Positions 38,406 through 50,755 of a stretch of DNA of 64,000 nucleotides are shown piece after piece. The DNA lies in NCBI RefSeq assembly GCF_000151665.1, contig NW_013171816.1, positions 5,001 through 69,000 on the forward strand, written 5' to 3'. Under the pieces are notes generated by a model. The model worked only from the letters and a program-made list of their open reading frames with translations. It did not search any database and was not told where the DNA came from. Origin of the DNA: Blastocystis hominis (lineage: Eukaryota; Sar; Bigyra; Opalinata; Blastocystidae). The position numbers and the translations under genes are program-made. Within the stretch, counting starts at the first letter, position 1. Every line of letters begins with the position of its first letter.

Positions 38406-38581
38406 TCCAATAACAACAAAAGGTGAATACTGTGCCTGAGAATGAAATGTCCATTCATTCAAATTCGGCCCTATTTTTGGAAATACCTTTTTGAGCCTGA
38501 TTATCAACAAACAACATTCAAAATCGAAATCGTATTTCGTACTTGCCTTTATCAGACAGGATATTGAAGTATCCATGATGC

Positions 38582-39489
38582 TTATCCCTCGGCAGCTAAT
38601 TCGGACACTTTTTGTTGAATGTCCTCCTCCAGTTTGTCGCGGAGAGCTTTTACGATTCCAAAATAAGCTGATCCAAATACAGCTACCTCGCGTACTACAA
38701 AGGATAATAACGACTCAGCGATATTCACTTGGAAGGGAGGCACTAAAGGCCACTCCTTGAATAGCAGCGTTTGTGTGAACATTGGTTCTTGGGTTTTCAA
38801 GCAATTCAAACGTGTAGATGAGAATGTTGTCGTAGGTTTTGCGTACGATAGGCGCAGCGTGCTGAATGTGAGTAACCTATGACTGCTACCATGAAGGAGT
38901 GAATGTTTGTCTGCCAGTAGATGGGTCCCTGGCGTTTCCAATGATCTGCCGTTCTGTACAGTTGCAAAAAGCTTGGCTTTACCACGAACACGCAGCGATT
39001 CCACTTCTTGAATATCTTTTTGGAAGTTACACGCTTGAGAATGAGACCGCAAAGAGTCTCGTTCACTTTGAAGAGTGGCGGAATGCTGGTCATTCTCCTA
39101 GTGTTTCTGAATTTTGAATCAATCGATATACAGTGCATCCTCTGGGGTGAACGTGGACACAGTGACCGATCCGTTTTCGTCATAAAGCGAAGCGTACAAT
39201 TGCTGGAAGGGTGAACGTTGCTGCTGCTGCTGCTGCTGAGTGATTTGGGACTCGTGCTGCGAAAGATAGGTTGCATATTCTTCATCCTTCTTTGTGAGCA
39301 GATCGGAATTACCATCCTTTGCGTGTAGAAGCTGAACGAGGGACTGACTGTCGCCACTAGATGAAAGAGGGCGGTCTGTGTGTACAGTGAGTATCGCCGC
39401 AGTGTTTCTCTTACAGAGGGATCTTTTTCGAGTATTAATTGCTGCAGGAACGATTCTTCAAACTCGGTGATTTCTCCCGCTATTTTCAT
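38582..39489 (-). CDS. PH-domain protein, unknown (multi-exon)
   Basis: The N-terminal half (EITEFEESFLQQLILEKDPSVRETL) is helical, followed after an intron by a CAG-type Gln run (QITQQQQQQQ at about 39220-39240). A PH domain follows: CGLILKRVTSKKIFKKWNRCVFVVKPSFLQLYRT. The C-terminus has a helix (YDNILIYTFELLENP) and a hydrophobic segment (FGIVKALRDKLEEDIQ). At least two introns of 31-34 bp are seen. It probably binds phosphoinositides; the exact role is unknown. Confidence 0.6.
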
Positions 39490-39544
39490 TAGATGGACTT
39501 GCTGTATTAAAACATCTTCTGGTGTTTGAATCTAATGAAGACGT

Positions 39545-40393
39545 TTAACAGAAATGTACATTTTCAACCGTGTTGATTACGTTGTATGTGTGTATGCACT
39601 GGTCGGTGTTGTACATGGTGGAATCTGAGTGTAGTTGGTCCGCTGTTTGATATTGGCTATCATACAGTGATGAGCATGGGGTAGTCGTGCTTAGAGTGTT
39701 CTCTGTTTCTTGATATTGTGTATAAGGTGTTGTAGATATGGATTTCTGATCGGACAGTATATCATGGTTGCAGAAATTGCTTGTATCATGGTTTGTTTGT
39801 ATCTGATCATTGTCATAATAGTTTTCACATCCTTCCACCTCATGGTTGTCTTCATAAAATTGCTGTTCTGCATTGGCATCATACATCATTTGGTCACTCC
39901 CTTCATAGCATTGTCCATTGTCATATGCCTCATAGCATTGTCCGTTATCATATGCCTCATAGCATTGTCCGTTATCACCCCCCTCATACATCATTTGATC
40001 ACCCCCCGCAGCACACTCCCCATCACCATACCCACACTCCCCATCACCATACCCACACTCCCCATCACCATACCCACACTCCCCTTCACCACACCCCGCA
40101 ACATACTCCCCTTCACCATACCCACACTCCCCATCACCACACCCATACTCCCCAGTTTCATTCGCTTGGGGAGGCGACGAATCAAACATCTTCTCAAACT
40201 GGTCAAGCCACATAGGGTCGCATGTCCACTGGTTTTCAGATGGAGCCTCTGGTGGATTGTCACAGACATAGATATCTTCCGTTGGTACCTATCCATCACC
40301 CCCTCCCTTCCCCAAATTCTCTACATCTTCTTTGTACTTCTTTGGAGGCACGTAGCTATGATCCCATCCACTTCGAAAACAGGGATTCGCCAT
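39545..40393 (-). CDS. Gly/Tyr/Glu-rich repeat protein, unknown (two exons)
   Basis: Exon 1 starts MANPCFRSGWDHSYVPPKKYK at 40393, followed by a 36-bp GT..AG intron. The second exon has PPEAPSENQW and a tract of 7-residue CGYGDGE units (about 40010-40150), then 10-residue DNGQCYEAY-type units, then a Ser/Thr/Gln-rich end. It is very acidic and has no known domain. Low-complexity tracts like this suggest an intrinsically disordered protein. Confidence 0.5.
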
Positions 40394-40723
40394 TTCTCTG
40401 TTCATCTTCTATTTCATAAAATGTACAACCAGAAGGTACCCAGTCTGGATGGCTCTGGGTCCATGTTTGGCCGCTGTTCTCTGACTACAATATCAATTCT
40501 CCAAAGCTCTATACATTTTCCATAGCAATTCTTATTATAAGTTAATAGGATTATTTACAAGAATCCTTTCTCATCAATATCACCAGGGATCGATTTTCGA
40601 TCTACCACTCCCTCCACTCCCATATCCCCATAAGGTTCACAAAAAACAGATTACTCTCAATATCAAATCGCTCCTTCTTTTCAAGCAAAAATCCCAAATC
40701 CATGCATATTTTTCTTAAACACA
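40394..40723. other. intergenic region between divergent genes
   Basis: Presumably holds the promoters of the repeat protein and the GT8 gene; no motif stands out. Confidence 0.5.
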
Positions 40724-42372
40724 ATGAATGCAATATTGAGACTCGTTTTCCTTGCCCTCGTCATGGAATTTGCTCTTGCAAAGTATTTTGCCACTTTTCC
40801 TACCTTATTGTAGATATGCATATGTAACCATCCACTATGAGGGAACAGAGAGGGATGATGAATATGCACTCGCTGTCCGCGTATGGGCAAAGTCTTTATT
40901 TGCTCATGGAATTAGTAGGAGAAGAGTATGCGCAATAATCATATCTAGAACAGGATGTTATCATTTTAGTGAGTGAAAATGTCAGAGAGTCTACGAAGAA
41001 GCAGTTCCTTGAAATTGGATGCCAATTACGCGAAATTAGAAATATTGAAAACCCGTTGTACTTTTCCTTGTTGCCTTACGCTTAGATATAAGAAGGATGC
41101 AGGAAGACGACGCTCATACAAGAATCACTTTGAATACACTCTCAACAAGCTTTACGTGTGGAATATGTTAGACTATGAACGAGTGATCTATATGGATGCG
41201 GATAACATCTTCTTCCACAATATTGACTCTCTCTTTAAGTGTGGTCATTTTTGTGCTGTCTATATGAATCCATGTAACTTCCATACAGGTCTCTTTGTTG
41301 TAACCCCCAACAATGATACATATAATGACTTGCTCAAAAGTCTAGCTACTCTTGTTCCTATTATTTTCATTCTCTCATTCTCCATAGTCATCCTACGATG
41401 GAGCGGATCAAGGCTTTTTAGTTGCATATTTCCAAGGTCTCCAAAAGGCTCCCTTGTTCGACCCCGACCATCCCTTCAAGGAGGAGGATATGCCGAAAAT
41501 GCAGCGTCTCTCGATCGGATACAACAACAATCACATGTAATTCTGTTGTGTCTTTGTGCTCTCTCTCTAGACTGCACTATGTCGAGGGAACCATGGATCA
41601 GTTCCGTGTCTTTGGTTTAAAGGACAGCAGCGAGCCGTTCTACAGTCTGACCTACGCGATTACTCCCATCGCCAAGGTAGGAATGTGGGGAGGAGTGCAC
41701 GAAACAGCCTTGGTACTGGTGGAGCTATCCGATTCTGGATATGCATTGGTACTGGAACCAGCAGCGCTCCCTGCTCCGAGATAACTGGACCGTCTCCTTC
41801 TTGCTGCGTCTGCTGGGCATTCTGCTATTTGTGTGCGGAAACATGCTGATGGTGAAGAAGCTGATCTACAGTCGCAAGAACACTCCCTTGATGTGCTCTC
41901 TGATCAGTTCCATTAAGCAGTGGGCGCGTCGAACCTCCCTCATTTGTAGAAAGTGGTTCTTGTGGTACGCGCTCTCGGTGGGCATCGCGGTCGCTACGCT
42001 CTTCTTCTCCTTCAAAACCATGTATTTCGTGGTTCCAGCGTTTGATTAGTCCCTGTTGATTCGAATTCTAGACTGATGCCTGCACACCTGGCGCTTTTCC
42101 TGGCGATCCTATATCTCTTTGCATGTCAATGGGTCGTTGCTTGTTACATCAAAGTGTTCAGACCGTTCAGTTCTACCCTGCTGCGATCTGTGATGGTGCC
42201 TAGGTACTGGTACTGGTGTCTGTTCTTTGCAATTCTCAACTATTTTGGATTAACGTTTTATATGGACTGTTTCCAGAAAGTCTTTGCAATCTTTGTGTTT
42301 TTCTATTATCTCTTGAAAGTTACCACGTATGAGAGTATTAAAGTATACAACGAGAGAGTTGAGTTAAATTAG
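40724..42372 (+). CDS. GT8 glycosyltransferase with C-terminal membrane spans (IPUT1/PGSIP6-like)
   Basis: Starts with a signal-like MNAILRLVFLALVMEFALA. The GT8 domain has YAYVTIHYEGTERDDEYALAV, the DxD metal site in VIYMDADNIFFHN, and GLFVVTPNNDTY; further exons encode DQGFLVAYFQ and a region ending in FYSLTYAITPIAK. The C-terminal third has five or more transmembrane stretches (FLLRLLGILLFVCGNMLMV, WYALSVGIAVATLFF, LALFLAILYLFACQWVVA and others). Plant relatives of this layout glucuronosylate inositol phosphoceramide in the Golgi; that substrate is inferred here. Several short introns; TAG at 42370. Confidence 0.8.
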
Positions 42373-42407
42373 TAGTCGGTTTATGTTTATTCTAGCCACA
42401 ATCTAGC

Positions 42408-43452
42408 ATGATATCAGGATTCATTAACCTCTACAAACCAAAATGTGTGGGGCAGACTTGTCTCTTGACCTACAGATGTCTGTAGCAACGCCTGTATAAA
42501 TATTGTAAAGAAATGCTTAAATATTCCAAAGCTGGGTCATTCAGGCACGCTCGATTCATACGCAGAAGGCGTCTTGTTATTAGGAATTGGAAAATCCACC
42601 AAGCTCTTTCCTGTAGTTGATTCTTCCTTGTCTCTCTTGTAGTACCTTCAGGACTCCAAAACGTATGTAACTACCTTTCAGTTTGGACTCACTTCGCCCA
42701 GTTACGATTGTAGCACGTTGGGATCGTTGTAGTGTCACCAATTATTAGTCCTGTTTCCGTTCTTGGCGGAACGAACTGGGATAACGCGCACCTAAAGTTT
42801 GATACCTACAGATTGTCCTCTTCTATAGTAGTTCACAAGAAAACACACTTCCTTCTGCTATAACTCTTCAGAAAATTCAAAATTGCATTCCCAAGTACTC
42901 TCTATTTTCTATTTTCTTTATTCTTCCAGGTTTGTGGGCACTATTACTCAAACAGTACCTCTCTACTCTGCTGTGAAGGTTGGAGGTCGACGTCTTAGCG
43001 ACCTGGTGAGAAACGGGGAGAATCCCGTCGCCAAAACAAGAAGAGTTCACATCGACTCCATTGACATCCAAAGTTTCAAACCTTCATCCCTACCAGAAGT
43101 GGAGCTGAGAGTAAAATGCCGCAAAGGAACCTATATTCGGAGTCTATGTCACGAACTAGCTCTTGCTTTGTGTAGACAGGATTGCATTCTCTTCTTATGG
43201 TAGCAACGGATGGGGTGGTAACAAAGCTCGTACGCACGGAGTCGCATAATCTGTCTGTGGAAACTTCTTGTTCCTTGTGTTGATAATTCTATCTTCTTAC
43301 CGCAGAGAGCAAATACGCTCCGGAGAGTTTACCGTAATTCCAGAAGTGGAACTACTAAAGCACCTGCCTACTTGTTGCATAAATGGTCTTTCAGGTACGT
43401 ACTATCCGCAAGTTAAGCACCAGAAACCTGCCTTCAAAGCACAAATAAAGTA
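42408..43452 (+). CDS. TruB/PUS4-type tRNA pseudouridine synthase (multi-exon)
   Basis: Makes pseudouridine 55 in tRNA. ISGFINLYKP is the family start motif. After an intron, LGHSGTLDSYAEGVLLLGIGKSTKLF contains the catalytic Asp of GTLD. Further on are QDSKTYVTTFQFGLTSPSYD, PLYSAVKVGGRRLSDLVRNGE and VKCRKGTYIRSLCHELAL, all conserved. Five or so introns of about 30-34 bp. The last exon (REQIRSGEFTVIPEVELLKHLP) ends at TAA 43450-43452. Confidence 0.9.
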
Positions 43453-43743
43453 ATTGTTCACAGAGAACAATTATGCACTCCCAAAATGTCCCCTTCTTCT
43501 CCAATTCAAATTCAATGCTGGACTGATAGGTTGCTACTCCTCTATGATGGGGCAGGAGGTCTGACCCATTTTTCAAATACGAACGTTATTGGGATTGGGA
43601 AAGTCTTCCCAAACCCTTCAGATTCTGATACTTATTTTGTACATGTAATTAAACGATTGTATTAACTTTTAAATACTGTTTGATAAAAATCGTAATTAAC
43701 CGCGGCCACAGATTACTGGAACATGCATTTTTTAATAAGTAGT

Positions 43744-46700
43744 ATGTATTCTATTGATTTTGGAGAACGAAACGTCCGTGTAGCCAAATGGACGGAAAGA
43801 AACGGAGGTGTGGAAGATAGTTCTTCAGAAATCTTACTAGATGATTTAGGTAGAAAGTTTTTCCAGTATGTAGATAATCAGCCTATTCCTGACGTGTAGG
43901 AATTGGATTTCATTTAGAAACAACTCCGTTTCTATTGGAAATCATGCTCAAAAGACTGTGTGTTTTTTGTGTCAACGTGAAATATAGATGGGTCAGCGTG
44001 AGAACTTGTATATCTGGGGAATGAAACGTGTTCTTGGATCAAATGGTTGTGTTCACAATGAGGAAGAACAGAAAAAAAGGAATTTATTGAGACCAAGCCT
44101 CACATTATCGGATAAAAGAGCTCAGTTTAAAATTAATTTCGGAAAGGAAGATCTCAATTTAGATAGCGAGCTTGTTGTGGGACTGATTCTGGAGTATATT
44201 TGCTTTCTGTGCCAAAAAGAACAGAATGATACCTATGAAAATCTTTCCCTAATTGCCTCCAAGTTCGTTGAAAATCACTCTAGATTGTGTATTAGTGTTG
44301 GTGCTTGTAGGACTGTATGATTGCTCTAGGTCCCTGCGTATTTCACTGCCTCGAACATTCGTGGTTTTGAAGCAGCATTGCAAACGCGTGACCTGTGCGA
44401 TGCCGTTTATATTCACGATGATATCGCAATTGCGGTAGAGTACGGCTACGGTCGAAACGATAATGGCGATTCTACTCAGGGACACGTCGTCCTGTTCGTG
44501 AATATGGGTTACAAATTTACTTCGCTCACTGTGGTGAAGTATCTCAAGGTAGTCGCTTGCTTGGCCTTTAAGGGATGTAGAATCGGTGGGAAGTTGTGGC
44601 GAACAAATCGTTCGAGCTTGGAGGATCGGACTTTGACTGGTTGCTCGTGTTGTGGCTTTGCGAATTGATTCACCAGGATGTGGAAACAGTGAAGAAGAAT
44701 AAGCAACTCTATCAATGTATCGTGAAGAAGGCTGAGGAGTTAAAGAGCAACTTCAATATGGAAGGCGTTGATGAAGTGGACATCGAGCTGGAGCATGTGA
44801 GTGACGATAGTAGTGACGAGGAGGACGACGAGAATATTTTCCGATTCGAGTACGAGGATTTCTGCACGAGGGTGCAGAGCGTCATCGACAAGTTCCATGA
44901 AGAGATTACTCCCTTCATTATGAATCTGCCTCCTCTTTCTCGATGTGAAATTACCGGATCTGGAAGTCGGAATCGTCAGTTGCGGAAAGTATTGTTAGAA
45001 ACTGTCCAGGTGCGAAATCCCGAAATAATATCCTTTGTTGTTGTTGCTAGTGTTGCTAGTATTGCTAGTGTTGCTAGTGTTGCTAGTGTTGCTAGTGTTG
45101 TTGTTATTGTTATTGTTATTATTGTCGCTATTTAGATTCATGTCATTGCTATTTTTGTATTGCTTTCCTTTACTCCACGCTGTATTGAGTGAGTCCATGA
45201 ACACGGAAGAATGCTGCGCCCTGGGAGCCATGAAGGCCATTCATTATATCGAGCAGCAAAAGTTGATCATCAACTCTACGACCATTCCTTTTATGAACAA
45301 GGAATTCACCGTCTATGGATATGGCGACCTCGACTGCAGCAGAGCGAACGACAACACCATTATCTTTGATACCAAGTTACATCTGGAGGACGATCCTTCG
45401 ATGGATCACGATTGTATGGAGTCCCTCTGTTGTCAGAATGATGTTTAGGGGAAAGCGTGCTTCAACACTCTAAAGAAGTGTTTAAAGCCATCAACCCGGT
45501 CGTTGAGGAACGCAACAGAAGAGCCAAGCTTATGAACCAGATTGGAGAAGTGAAGAACAAGATCATGGATGTGCAGAAGGCGATGGAGAGCGACCCGAAG
45601 CATGTCAGCGAGAAGGTAAATGAGCAGACGCGCTCTTTAGATAAAAAGCCTACCGATGATCTCGAAAAGGTGCTGGGGAGTTTGCAAGAAACATACGACT
45701 CTCTTTGTGCGGAAACGAATATATTCATCCCGACTGATTTCTCTAGCAGTCGTTTTGTCAAGTCTATGAAAGATGGAAAGCAGGCTGTCTTTGATGAAAA
45801 GCATAACAAGGTGGGAGAGGCGTTCTTTAAGAACGGAAAGATGGTTGGTGAATACATCGAGCATAATCTCAATAACTATGATGAGCTGAAAAACTATTTC
45901 AATACCTCTTCTTACGTGGTCGATTCGAGCGTAAAGTATAGCGAAGAGACAAAGTGCTTCGAAAAAACGTTCTTCTACTCAATTCGAAGGAATGATGTGG
46001 AAGGCCTCTCGAAGCCTATTGATCCACTTGCCATTATTGAGGTTGGCTATGATGAGCACGAAAGAATCAAGTATATCAGGCGTATTATTCACAATCGATA
46101 TATTGATAAAGCGTCGTTTGATGAGAATGGCAATCTGTTGCGAATCCATTATAATATCAGGGAGCAGAACGGCCACTATCATCCCCATTCCATTGTTTAC
46201 CGCAGAAATGGCCAGCTCAAGTACTACATAAACGAGGACAGGTTCCTGGTGGAGTGGGGAAGTACTACTAGGGCAGATGCAAATGACTCGTTCAGCACGA
46301 TTCGAGCGTTTGGTGGTTATCGTCTGAAACCGAACAGTAATGGAAAGATCTGCGTAGAGATTGAAAGTAAAGAAGGGGAGGCAGTGTACTTTAATGAATA
46401 CTACTATGCGTTCTTTAGGAGAGGTCAAATAGGTCCAAAGAATATTGACAAGCCGGATGTTAAGAAGGAAGGCGAGAATTTGGTAGTGGAAAAGAAGCGA
46501 ATGCCTGTGCTTCTTGATACTACAACCTCATATCTGGAAGAAAGAATGATTGGCAGTTTAGAAACAGTGCCTGGCGGATATATTTCTTCCTTCTATTCTT
46601 ATTCCTCCACTCCATACTATCAAGAATACAGATCCGATTCGAAGGATGTGGTTGCGTCTGTGAGCTATTTGGTTCCAATATACAATGAAGAAATGCCTCT

Positions 46701-47481
46701 GATGGCCATTATCTATAATGATGGCAAGAGGAGAGTTCTCCAGAAGAATGGAAATGTTCCTCCCTCCTTGCTTAAGGATGTTATTGATGATGGTCACAAC
46801 TGCGACTTAGAGAGGATAAAGAAGCTCTTTTTCGATTTCACAAGTACTGGATATGAAGGATTGGACACCAGTATTCCAGTGTATGATACCAACCGGGATC
46901 ATCTACCTGAAGATGTTCCCAATGATAAGGATGCAGTGGATGATGGAGCAATTGATGAAGTTACCTCGAATGCTATTTCTGATGAAGTCAATCCAGACCT
47001 ATATTCTAGTCGTGATTCTGTAGATCGTCGACCTGAAGATTCTTTTATTGATAAGGATGCAGTGGATGATGGAGCAATTGATGAAGTTACCTCGAATGCT
47101 ATTTCTGATGAAGTCAATCCAGACCTATATTCTAGTCGTGATTCTGTAGATCGTCGACCTGAAGATTCTTTCATTGATAAGGATGCAGTGGATGATGGAG
47201 CAATTGATGAAGTTATCTCGGATGCGATCTCGGAGGGTGCCAATAGCAAGGATGAGGGAAATCAAGTCCAGATTATTAAGTCGATTGCTGTGGATGCTCG
47301 ACCTGAAGAAATGATCAAGGAAGAGGAGGTACACGAAGTGAACAAGAAGCCAATTGATGTGTCTGAAGATGACTTGGATGAATCGAAAGTGAATGCTACT
47401 CAGAGTGATCACCAAGAAATAGACGATAGTGGTGCAATAGATAGAACGAATGCCAGTGCGCAACCTCATCTTTACGTTTGA
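43744..47481 (+). CDS. Hsp110/Hsp70-family protein fused to a repeat-rich C-terminus
   Basis: The first half is a divergent Hsp70 ATPase: SIDFGERNVRVAKWTER, FTASNIRGFEAALQTRD-like exon, FVNMGYKFTSLTVVKY, an ELGGSDFDWLL region, EITGSGSRNRQLRKVLLETV and ESMNTEECCALGAMKAIHYI. An acidic insert EDVSDDSSDEEDDEN-like block lies at about 44800. The last 670 residues begin AINPVVEERNRRAKLMNQI and contain MORN/YwqK-like segments (FDENGNLLRIHYN, VYRRNGQLKYYINE). They end with a 42-residue acidic repeat present about three times (46924, 47050, 47176). An unusually long intron sits at about 45010-45180. The chaperone half suggests nucleotide exchange for Hsp70; the tail is unknown. Confidence 0.75.
45010..45180 (+). 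repeat. microsatellite-bearing intron in the Hsp110-like gene
   Basis: GTTGCTAGTGTTGCTAGT-type hexamer and GTT/ATT trimer repeats at about 45035-45130 interrupt the otherwise conserved chaperone sequence between LETVQ and LSESMN. At about 170 bp it is over five times the usual intron. The exact acceptor is unclear. Confidence 0.6.
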
Positions 47482-47625
47482 GGGACGAGGAATATCTGAT
47501 TTCATGTAGATTCCGGAAGCCATTGTGTGTATGTAAACATGTTTGATGAGAAACAAACACTCTAGTAGCAATCGGTTTGCACCGAATCGTAACGTTTCAC
47601 TTGTGCAATTTCTCTTATCCCTCTC

Positions 47626-48980
47626 TTAACTGCTCTTTCCACTCTTCTTCTTCTTCTTGTACTTATCATACACAGCTTGGCACTGCTGCGAGTAGTTCTT
47701 ATCATGTTTCTCCTGGTTGACCGTCTTCTTCACAATCTGGATCACATCCTCATCTTCCAGCACATGCGCCAGCCCACAATGCTGCGGGCTGTACTTCGTG
47801 CTGGTTCCCCACACCAACGCATAGTTAAACTTCTCCAGCAAGTCCTGCGAGATCTGCGCGACGGCGCCCTCCACGGTGAGGCCGTTTCGATACTTGCTGA
47901 GAACGACGGGCTCGTCGAAGGACGGCGGCTCGGCTCGGCGCTTGGTGTAGATTCGAAGCAGTCCCATGTACTCCCAGATCAATTCGAGGACTGTGTCCAC
48001 GTTGAGATTGAGGCGAATCGAGCAGACCGTGCTGTGCGGGAGACGAGCCAGCCGATCCACGTCCTCGATGCAGACCGTATCGATTTTGTTGTACACGTAG
48101 AGACACTTGACGTACTTCCGGTTGCCTTCGATCACGTCGATCAACTCGTCCACGCCATAATCATCGCGGAAGATCACCTCGGCGTTGTGGATTCGATACT
48201 AAACACGATAACACACTACTGCAAGTCGTCCTTACCTCGTGTAAAATCTTGTACACCGTGTCATACGGATCGTCGCCCAGCTGTGTCAGCTTCACCGTCG
48301 CGTTGAATTTGATGCCGCCCGCGTTCTTCACTTTGAAATAAATCCGAGGGGGCTCTTTGTTCAAACGAAGACCCACCGTCTCCAGTTCGCGCTCCAAAAT
48401 CTCGCGGTGGTTTTTCTCTTCCTCTTTTCCAGCGTCCAGAACCATCAGAATCAGGTCGGCAGACTTAGCGACCGCGATTACTTGACGACCGCGACCACGG
48501 CCGTAAGCAGCTCCTTCGATGATACCGGGAAGATCCAGAAGCTGAATGCGACACCCTTTGTAGTACACGTTTCCCGGAATGCAAGTTAAGGTGGTAAACT
48601 CATAGGCAGCCTCCTCAGACTTTGTATCCGTAAGATGGCTATGATTGGCATTCAGCAAGGTGAGTTCTACCTCAACAACGAAGACTTTCCCACCGATGGA
48701 AAACCGATGAGGGCTACGCGCGCATCTCCAACACGGGCGACTTCAAAGCCGTCTCCCTTACCACCTGAACCACCGCCCGAGGACGGGTCGAGAAGCTACA
48801 ATGAAAACACAGAAAAAGCAGCAAACTTCCGAACGCAACTTCGCAAGACGAGCCTTCATCACTCCAAAGTGGAATTCCGTCGCCTTGTTCTTCTGCGTTC
48901 GAGCCATCTCGGCTTCTAGACAATGAGTCTGATTTCTCTCGACCCCCACCGATTTCCTTGATCTTTTCAATAATACCCAT
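47626..48980 (-). CDS. DRG1: DRG1-type developmentally regulated GTPase (multi-exon)
   Basis: Ribosome-associated GTPase of the OBG/DRG family. [11 protein letters not shown] (48980) and [26 protein letters not shown] are the DRG start. G1 is [15 protein letters not shown], followed by a 32-bp intron and [46 protein letters not shown] is G3, YNKID the G4, and the C-terminal TGS domain is complete ([21 protein letters not shown] to [27 protein letters not shown]). The tail is Lys-rich. The TGTTTGTT signal lies downstream (47552-47559, minus strand). Confidence 0.95.
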
Positions 48981-49032
48981 TGGCTATTAGTAAAAAGATA
49001 GAACGACAGAAAGTGTGAGAAACAAACAAGCC

Positions 49033-49836
49033 ATTCCTTATGAAGCAACTCCGCAGGGATGCTGTCGAAGATTTTTTGCGTCTCCTCTTTCGTAAGAACG
49101 TGCTGCTGAATCTTTCCGGAATCCAGTCTAGCCTAAAACTCGATACACAGCCCTACCGGCGTAAAACGCTGAATTCCATTCTGTCTGTAGACAATTCGCT
49201 GACGTCCATCGTCTTGAACAACACTCGCGCTTCAAGCATCATGGCTTCCTCTAAAGTCATTTCCTCCTTGTAGTCCTTTTTCAGCATGTCTCTTGCGAGC
49301 TACTCGTGACTCTGTACACACAGACCTACCGTACTGTTTGACCCGATCGCATGCGCCTTCCATCCACTGAAATTACCGCTCGGATCGCTGTGATAGAGTT
49401 GGTATCCGTGGATTTTATCCCATCCAGCAAAGAGGAACGACACGCCGAACGGCCTGAGACCTCCCACTTGGGTATATGAATGTTTAATTCTGCAAATGTA
49501 CTCAACAAGCTCCTCTACGGGCTTGGGCTGGCCGTACTTGTACAAATACTCTTGCGCGTTCTTCCGGGCATTTTGTAGTAAAATGTTGGCGTCCGAAGTC
49601 AGTCCCGCCACAGCACACATAATATGATTATCAATAGCATAAACCTTCTCACTTTCTCCGATCTTTGCCAATAATTTGCTGATTATTTTCTTTTCGATCC
49701 CAAAGGCGATTCCTTCCTTTGTGAGAATGCCAATAGCACAAGGAGCATTGTTGATTGCTTCCATGGCGTATTCTACTTGATAAAGACGTCCTTCCGGTGA
49801 GAAGGTCGTGGTTCTTTCATCATATTCACGAGACAT
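49033..49836 (-). CDS. PSMA4: 20S proteasome subunit alpha-4 (PSMA4-like, multi-exon)
   Basis: [28 protein letters not shown] is the alpha signature. [39 protein letters not shown] and [12 protein letters not shown] place it in the alpha-4 group. The C-terminal exon reads [20 protein letters not shown] and ends HKE. No genomic stop follows in frame for a long distance: the frame runs on into the DRG1 gene. Cleavage after T (49033), 4 nt before TGTTTGTT (49021-49028 on this strand), and polyadenylation would create TAA. The gene is only 52 bp upstream of the DRG1 start. Confidence 0.93.
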
Positions 49837-49898
49837 GAGAGAATAACGCTTTGATTGAAAAAGACTGTCCAAAAATCGTGGGAATTTTTGTCTCAAAA

Positions 49899-49946
49899 TA
49901 TACAAACAAACAAACAAACAAACAAACAAACAAACAAACGAACGAA
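49899..49946. repeat. AAAC microsatellite
   Basis: About ten CAAA/AAAC units ending in CGAACGAAC, between the proteasome start and the NUDC end. On the minus strand it reads TGTTTGTTTG repeatedly, so it also supplies many copies of the 3'-end signal for the NUDC gene. Confidence 0.9.
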
Positions 49947-50084
49947 CAACTATCTTATATTCAGACTTCTTTATCCCTGCCAACCTCCCTTCTCTCGTTG
50001 TTTCTAAGACTGGGAAAAGCGGATTCACCTGGACTATTCCACTACGGCATCTGTAAAATCCATTTCTGGATGCTATGAATGAAA

Positions 50085-50703
50085 TCACATATATAAAAAT
50101 AATAATAATACCTGCTTCTTGAATGCCTCCAAGATTTTCTCTTTGTCAGTTTGCTTGTCAGGTGAAACACCCTTTCCCTTTTCTTGTTGATCATACTATT
50201 TCATACCCACCCAACCATAATGTACTACCATCATTTTCTCGACCTGAGCACGCAGATCACCGTTTAGGGTGTCAATTCCGACAGGATCAGGATTGATCGC
50301 AGTTACATCGATAGACGGCTCCCCCTCGATCACATAGGGCCACCAACAATCTCCTTCGTTTTTCGAAAAATCGAGACGAATTGCTCGAGTTGAACCTTCA
50401 CCTTCAAGAGTCCACAAACTCTCGTCACATTTGATTCGTTGATAGAGCTTGCCCTAATGATGAGTGTATTGTCAAATAGGCAACAGAATAGATTTTCTCT
50501 TTTGTTGCTTTATAGGATACATCCACAGAGTAGGGCTCGATTGTACACTGTATCATCTTCCCGCGAACATTCTCCGCAACAGGAATCGTCACAGTCACAG
50601 AATCGAGGGTTTGCTCCCACGAGTACTTATCAAAGATCGCTCCGTGCCCTTTTGTTGCTAGAAATTAGAATAGCCGAGAAGTCCGACGTGCTAAAAGTGC
50701 CAT
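50085..50703 (-). CDS. NUDC: NUDC-like CS-domain cochaperone (multi-exon)
   Basis: Hsp90 cochaperone linked to dynein and nuclear migration. The ATG at 50703, a 30-bp intron and GAIFDKYSWEQTLDSVTVTIPVAENVRGK open the CS domain. GKLYQRIKCDESLWTLEGEG, WWPYVIEGEPSIDVTAINPD and LRAQVEKMM are the NUDC core. After an intron the tail reads YDQQEKGKG..KEKILEAFKKQ. TGA at 50085-50087. Confidence 0.88.
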
Positions 50704-50755
50704 TGAACAAAAAATGATAAAAATTCCAACAAACAAACGAAACTACAAAAAACGA

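Noticed and set aside
39710-40525. 271-codon + strand frame rich in His/Pro/Thr repeats
   Set aside because: It is the antisense of the 7-residue CGYGDGE repeat gene, whose exon-intron structure and start are more convincing.
45462-45872. Minus-strand frames opposite the Hsp110-like gene
   Set aside because: They are shadows of a long continuous + strand coding region.
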